Assembly: GCA_037962975.1 (NCBI GenBank)
Contig: CM075676.1
Span: 22,687,001 to 22,751,000 of the forward strand
Source of the DNA: Clitoria ternatea
Taxonomy: Eukaryota; Streptophyta; Magnoliopsida; Fabales; Fabaceae
Direction: 5' to 3'
DNA length: 64,000 nucleotides
In this document: positions 59,982 through 64,000 of the stretch, piece by piece
How positions within the stretch are numbered: position 1 is the stretch's first letter
How the letters are laid out: every line of letters begins with the position of its first letter
Notes under the pieces: model-generated
The model's input: only the letters and a program-made list of their open reading frames with translations
Database searches by the model: none
What the model was told of the DNA's origin: nothing
Made by a program: the position numbers and the translations under genes

Positions 59982-61100
59982 ACAGCCTGAGTTTTTAGGG
60001 AAAACCCCCCAAACCTTCAGGAACTTCTGAGGGTGCCTTATTAAGCTTTCAGTGAAAAGCATGAGGCTTTGACCTACCCTGTAGAATATCTCCATTGCAA
60101 GACAATGGAGAAAGTGAGATCGATTGAGATTTTAGTAAAAGATATAGTAGCCCCGAAAGGATATAAGTTGTGAGAAACCAAATCAAGAGAATAGAGGAGT
60201 TGCGAAAGAGGATGAGGATAAGTGATGATCCTAGAGAAATGCATAAATAAGGAATAGTGAGGAAAGTCAGACAATTGGTAGCGATAAATATCGTACATGA
60301 TAATTGACTAGCAATAACGATATTTGATTGCAGTAGTGATATTTAATGGTAATCAATGTTTGGTAATAATATATTTGTTAGTATCGTTTAATGTTTGGTA
60401 ATAATAATGAGAATGGCTTGTGTGTATGTATGTAGAAAAGCTTGTGAAAGGTTGGTGTTGCATAGGGCCATGAAGCATGAGGTGGTGACATATGGGCTGT
60501 TGTGGTGGCATTTTTACACTAATCTTGTCATAAAAAATATGAATGAGATTTGATGAGAATTAGGTAAAATGGTTAACATAAAAGTTGTAGATAATTTTCT
60601 CATCTTTCCAACGAGCTAAAGATAACCTAATTTTGATAATATAGCAAAAGTTATGGCCAAAATACTGAACATTGCCTAAGTTGTGTGTGAATTTAGGGAT
60701 AGCGAGAAAGAATTAAAATTGGGAATTATTGGTGCGGAATTAGCTTTTGGTATCTTCATAGGAGTTGTAAAATTTTTTATTATGAGAATTATAGAATAAG
60801 AATCACTCAATTCTGGTAATGGTAGAGAAAGTTATGATTAAAATACGAAAGAAGGTTCAGGCACAATGTGAATTTTGAAAGCCGCGTGAAGAATCAAAAA
60901 CTGGGAATGAATGGCTTAGAATCAGCCTTCGAGTTCTTCACAAGGATTATAGATAATTTTGCTAAGGAAGTTTGGGGACAAGAATTGTTCGATTCTGACA
61001 TCGGGAGGAAAAGTTACGTTGAAAACAACGAAGCATGCACAAAATTTTCTACAAAGGAACAAACAGAATCAAGAAAATAAGGTCAATAATTTGACGAATT
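59982..61100 (+). repeat. LTR 5' part (U3-like), plus orientation
   Basis: It starts TGTAACAGCCTGAG, a typical gypsy LTR terminus, and contains a degenerate array with AAAGTTGTAGATAATTTT at about 60,580, CTTCATAGGAGTTGTAA at 60,753 and CTTCACAAGGATTATAG at 60,936. The spacing of about 175-183 bp matches the array at 1.2-1.9 kb. No LTR 3' part follows in this orientation. Confidence 0.5.
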
Positions 61101-61139
61101 TAGGGAGATTATTTAAACAATAGATTTTGGTCAATAGGT

Positions 61140-63710
61140 TTGATCTTATAGCATTTCCTGTTACCTACCAAAATATTTGGCGCTCAATTTCGGGCCTAAA
61201 TACAAAGTGTCGGTACGACACGCAGACCTATAAAAATTAAGTATTACATTCGAAATGACAAATTCAAATACTTGTGATCATGCGTACATGCATATAAACC
61301 ACATGTGTGTTTTACAACACAAACATTAATTATCATCAAGTCATCATTAATATATCATCATAGGCATGCTTAATGTTCATCAACCACCTCATAACAAGCA
61401 TATACATATTCACAACATATTGCCTTTCTTATCATTAGGTTATCAAGCATTATCACCATTTTACATAATTTTTCTTCATAGGTATTTTACTTTGTCAAGT
61501 GTTTAGGTTTTCAACCACCCAATTCATCCATCACCCATCATCTTCCGATATCTCAATCTCATTTTAGCATATCACTAGGCTATATGAAAATGCTCTTAAG
61601 CTAATGCATATGCATAAGGAATTATACTCATCAATTGTGGATCCGACTATAGGAAATAAATCATCATTGAGGATTTATACTACAGTATCAACAACAATGT
61701 GTACACATATGAACATAATCAATATTTTACCCATATCAAACTGCATCGCCTATAATGTAACACCGGTCATATCACAATGACAACGGTAACAACATCAAAG
61801 ATATCATAAAATGGTGTTATGGGTAAACCCAAGATTCCTCACCATAGCAGCCATGATTCAATAGAACCACCGGAGAAACCTGCTCCTCAAAGAGCCACCC
61901 CCACTGGGTCAACCACATGTAATCCTTCATGATTAAACATGGGCAGCTTCGTGATTCAACCATAGAATTACTAGGGTAACAAAGATGCTCGTGCATTATG
62001 CCGTCCTCCCACTAGGCTAACTCGAAGAACCCCTAACATTCCATACTAGGCAGCTATACAGATATACCATGGATTCAACGCAGATGCAGATCATATGTAA
62101 TCTCAAACTATGCATCCTACCATGTCACTTATCAATCATCCATCATCATTCTTATCATTATCACCACCATTTTCTTAGTAGGTTTCAATTATACATAATT
62201 TGGCCATTATTTTCAATATTAATTGTAGCATTTAGGTCCTCATTTATCATCATAATATCCATCAATCATTACAAATTCACAAAGGCTTAGATCAACATTT
62301 CATCAATTCCAATCACTACTCAAGGGTGCATCACACAACCACAAATCATTCAATTCATTAATAATCATCATAGTCAAACACTAGTGGTGAAACACATATT
62401 TTTCATATTATAGCATAGGCATAAATTTTCCCAAAGTCATAGCATTGTCATTCACCATAAAGGGACATACCAAATATATTCTAAATACACTTGACATATT
62501 TGCTAAACAAGGTACCACAATAATATTAATTGTCGCAACAATTCAAAACAATCATAACAAGGCAAACATGATCTACTATCATATACAATAATCATCAAGT
62601 TATTTCAATCCATGCATTTAGAACATAAACTCCCCTCCTATCTTAAGAAAAGAAATTCAGACAGCTTGATGGTCCCGCCTCGTCCACTGGATTTTACCCC
62701 ACATTTCAATATACATAAATATAATCAATTTATCTATCAAGGCTCCATTTCAATCTTAAATACACAATAAACAAATTCATGATTCTCAACATGTTTTAGA
62801 CATGTTATAGACATTAATTTCTTATTTCATTAGGTTTTAGGAATTCCTTTCCCTAAATCGATATTTTCTATTCTTTAAATGGATGACACACACCAAGCCT
62901 CAAGGTACCACCTCACATCAATCCTTCACCCACTATCCAATATGGTTTCTCAAAGTTCCAAAAATACATTATTTCAATTTGTTGATGCCAACACCACCAA
63001 AATACAACCTCTACCATATTTGTCAACTTAAAACATCAACACACCTTCTTGATTTTGTAAGTCTCCATTACCAATAATTAGCATCAATCATTCAAAAACT
63101 CATTTCCATACACTAAAATCATTCCACGGTAGTTAATCTCAAATTTCTCAAAATTTACCAAAAGCCCCAATTTCCAAAACTTAGGGTCTTTCACCAACGC
63201 CATAAACAGCCAATTCCATTAATTTTCATGCACCATTTCAAGCATCATCAAGCTTATAGTTTCGTGTTCCTCATAGCCATTAACAAAACTCAATTTTCAT
63301 GGTCTCCTAACTTAGGGTATATAACATACCCATCATCATTCCTCAAGTCTAGAACATCCAAACCCTAATTTCCAAGCTCTAACAACTCTAAATCAATGAA
63401 TAAAAACAATAAGGTTCATGGGTCTTACCTTAAACCTAGGCTATTTGACGCAAACGAAAATGAAGAAGAAGGAGATGAAAAGATCCAAGACTTGCCCCAA
63501 AGTCTAATTAAAACCACATAAAACAAGAGTTTGTCTTTGATTTTGCAAGAAAATGGCTATGGAGAAGGTCATACGGTTTTGACTTCAAGAATGGAGGAAA
63601 AAAAAAAGCAAAATCAAGAGAGAATAAAGAGGGAGAGGGAAATGCTTGAAAATGAGGGAAGAGAAGAAGGAAAGAGATAAAAAAATGGTTATTGCCCATT
63701 AGTCCATGTA
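61140..63710 (-). repeat. LTR R/U5-like part, minus orientation
   Basis: Read on the minus strand it has a CT-rich leader and CTAGGTTTAAG/GTAAGACCC donor-like site near 63,430, a GGATTACATGTGGTTGACCCAG-type middle region near 61,920, and GGTCTGCGTGTCGTACCGAC near 61,225. This is the layout of the second half of Tekay-like LTRs. Its own LTR start is not seen. Confidence 0.4.
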
Positions 63711-64000
63711 ACATCCCTAATATTTTAGAAAAGTTTTAATTGGCGAAAAATATTAATAATTGCCCAACAGGATTTATTGAAATTTTGGGAATTATTAGTA
63801 TTAAAAATGCAATTAGAAATAATTAAATGTTGTGGGAATAAATAAATTTATTTGATTAATCAATTATAAAAGAATAAATGAAGGTAAATAGAAGGAGGTA
63901 AATTTGAAGTTACAATGGGGTAAAAGGTGAAAGGTGAAAGGTAAAGGTGAAAGTTTTAATTAAAACTTTTAAAAGAAAATGTAATTGAAATAGGAAATGA
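63711..64000 (+). repeat. Possible LTR start running off the window
   Basis: TGTAACATCCCTAATATTTTAG resembles the start of the element C LTR (TGTAACATCCTAAAATTTAG). A GGTGAAAG short tandem lies at 63,925-63,952. The rest is outside the window. Confidence 0.4.

Overview
The window is plant nuclear DNA: AT-rich, intron-split genes, very long LTR retrotransposons and several MITEs. The protein-coding content and an Ogre-type retroelement suggest a eudicot, most likely a legume; that assignment is inference.

Two host genes can be assembled exon by exon. On the + strand (about 4.95-12.2 kb) is a 223-residue predicted mitochondrial protein with an RRM-like C-terminal half. It has a telo-box and CT-rich leader, an intron in the 5' UTR, and five introns in the coding part. 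On the - strand (56.2-51.7 kb) is a seven-exon, 283-residue prolyl 4-hydroxylase with every catalytic residue present. Both sets of exons sum to a multiple of three with GT-AG borders.

The space between them (about 16.7-49.9 kb) is one nested stack of LTR retrotransposons, each with a 5-bp target-site duplication (TSD). Element A, a Tekay/Del-like chromovirus (TSD ATTCT), is outermost. Element B, an Ogre/Tat-like element that has lost its pol region (TSD CATGT), sits in the 3' LTR of A. Element C, a second Tekay/Del-like chromovirus (TSD CTCGT), sits in the 5' LTR of B. LTR divergence counted by hand falls in the same order (A about 4%, B about 2.7%, C about 2%). All polyproteins are broken. 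B has odd architecture: a second LTR start preceded by a polypurine tract, a CCGAGTG-rich array, an array of GGGG-loop-CCCC hairpins, and a 3' LTR missing its first 2.8 kb. About 850 bp of the LTR of C is related to the LTR of B although the two elements belong to different lineages.

The flanks hold older material. At 1-2954 is an LTR-like remnant; at 3.2-4.9 kb are non-autonomous DNA elements, one an hAT-type MITE with a perfect 8-bp TSD just upstream of the first gene. A TTA-flanked Tourist-like MITE and a GC-rich minisatellite-bearing element lie in introns of that gene. A Mutator-like transposase remnant follows at about 12.7-13.0 kb, and rearranged LTR pieces lie at 59.98-64.0 kb. The intergenic stretches 13.1-16.7, 49.9-51.6 and 56.3-57.7 kb are AT-rich with nothing I can name. 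I did not find a new enzymatic or defence system; the unusual content is in how the mobile elements are built.
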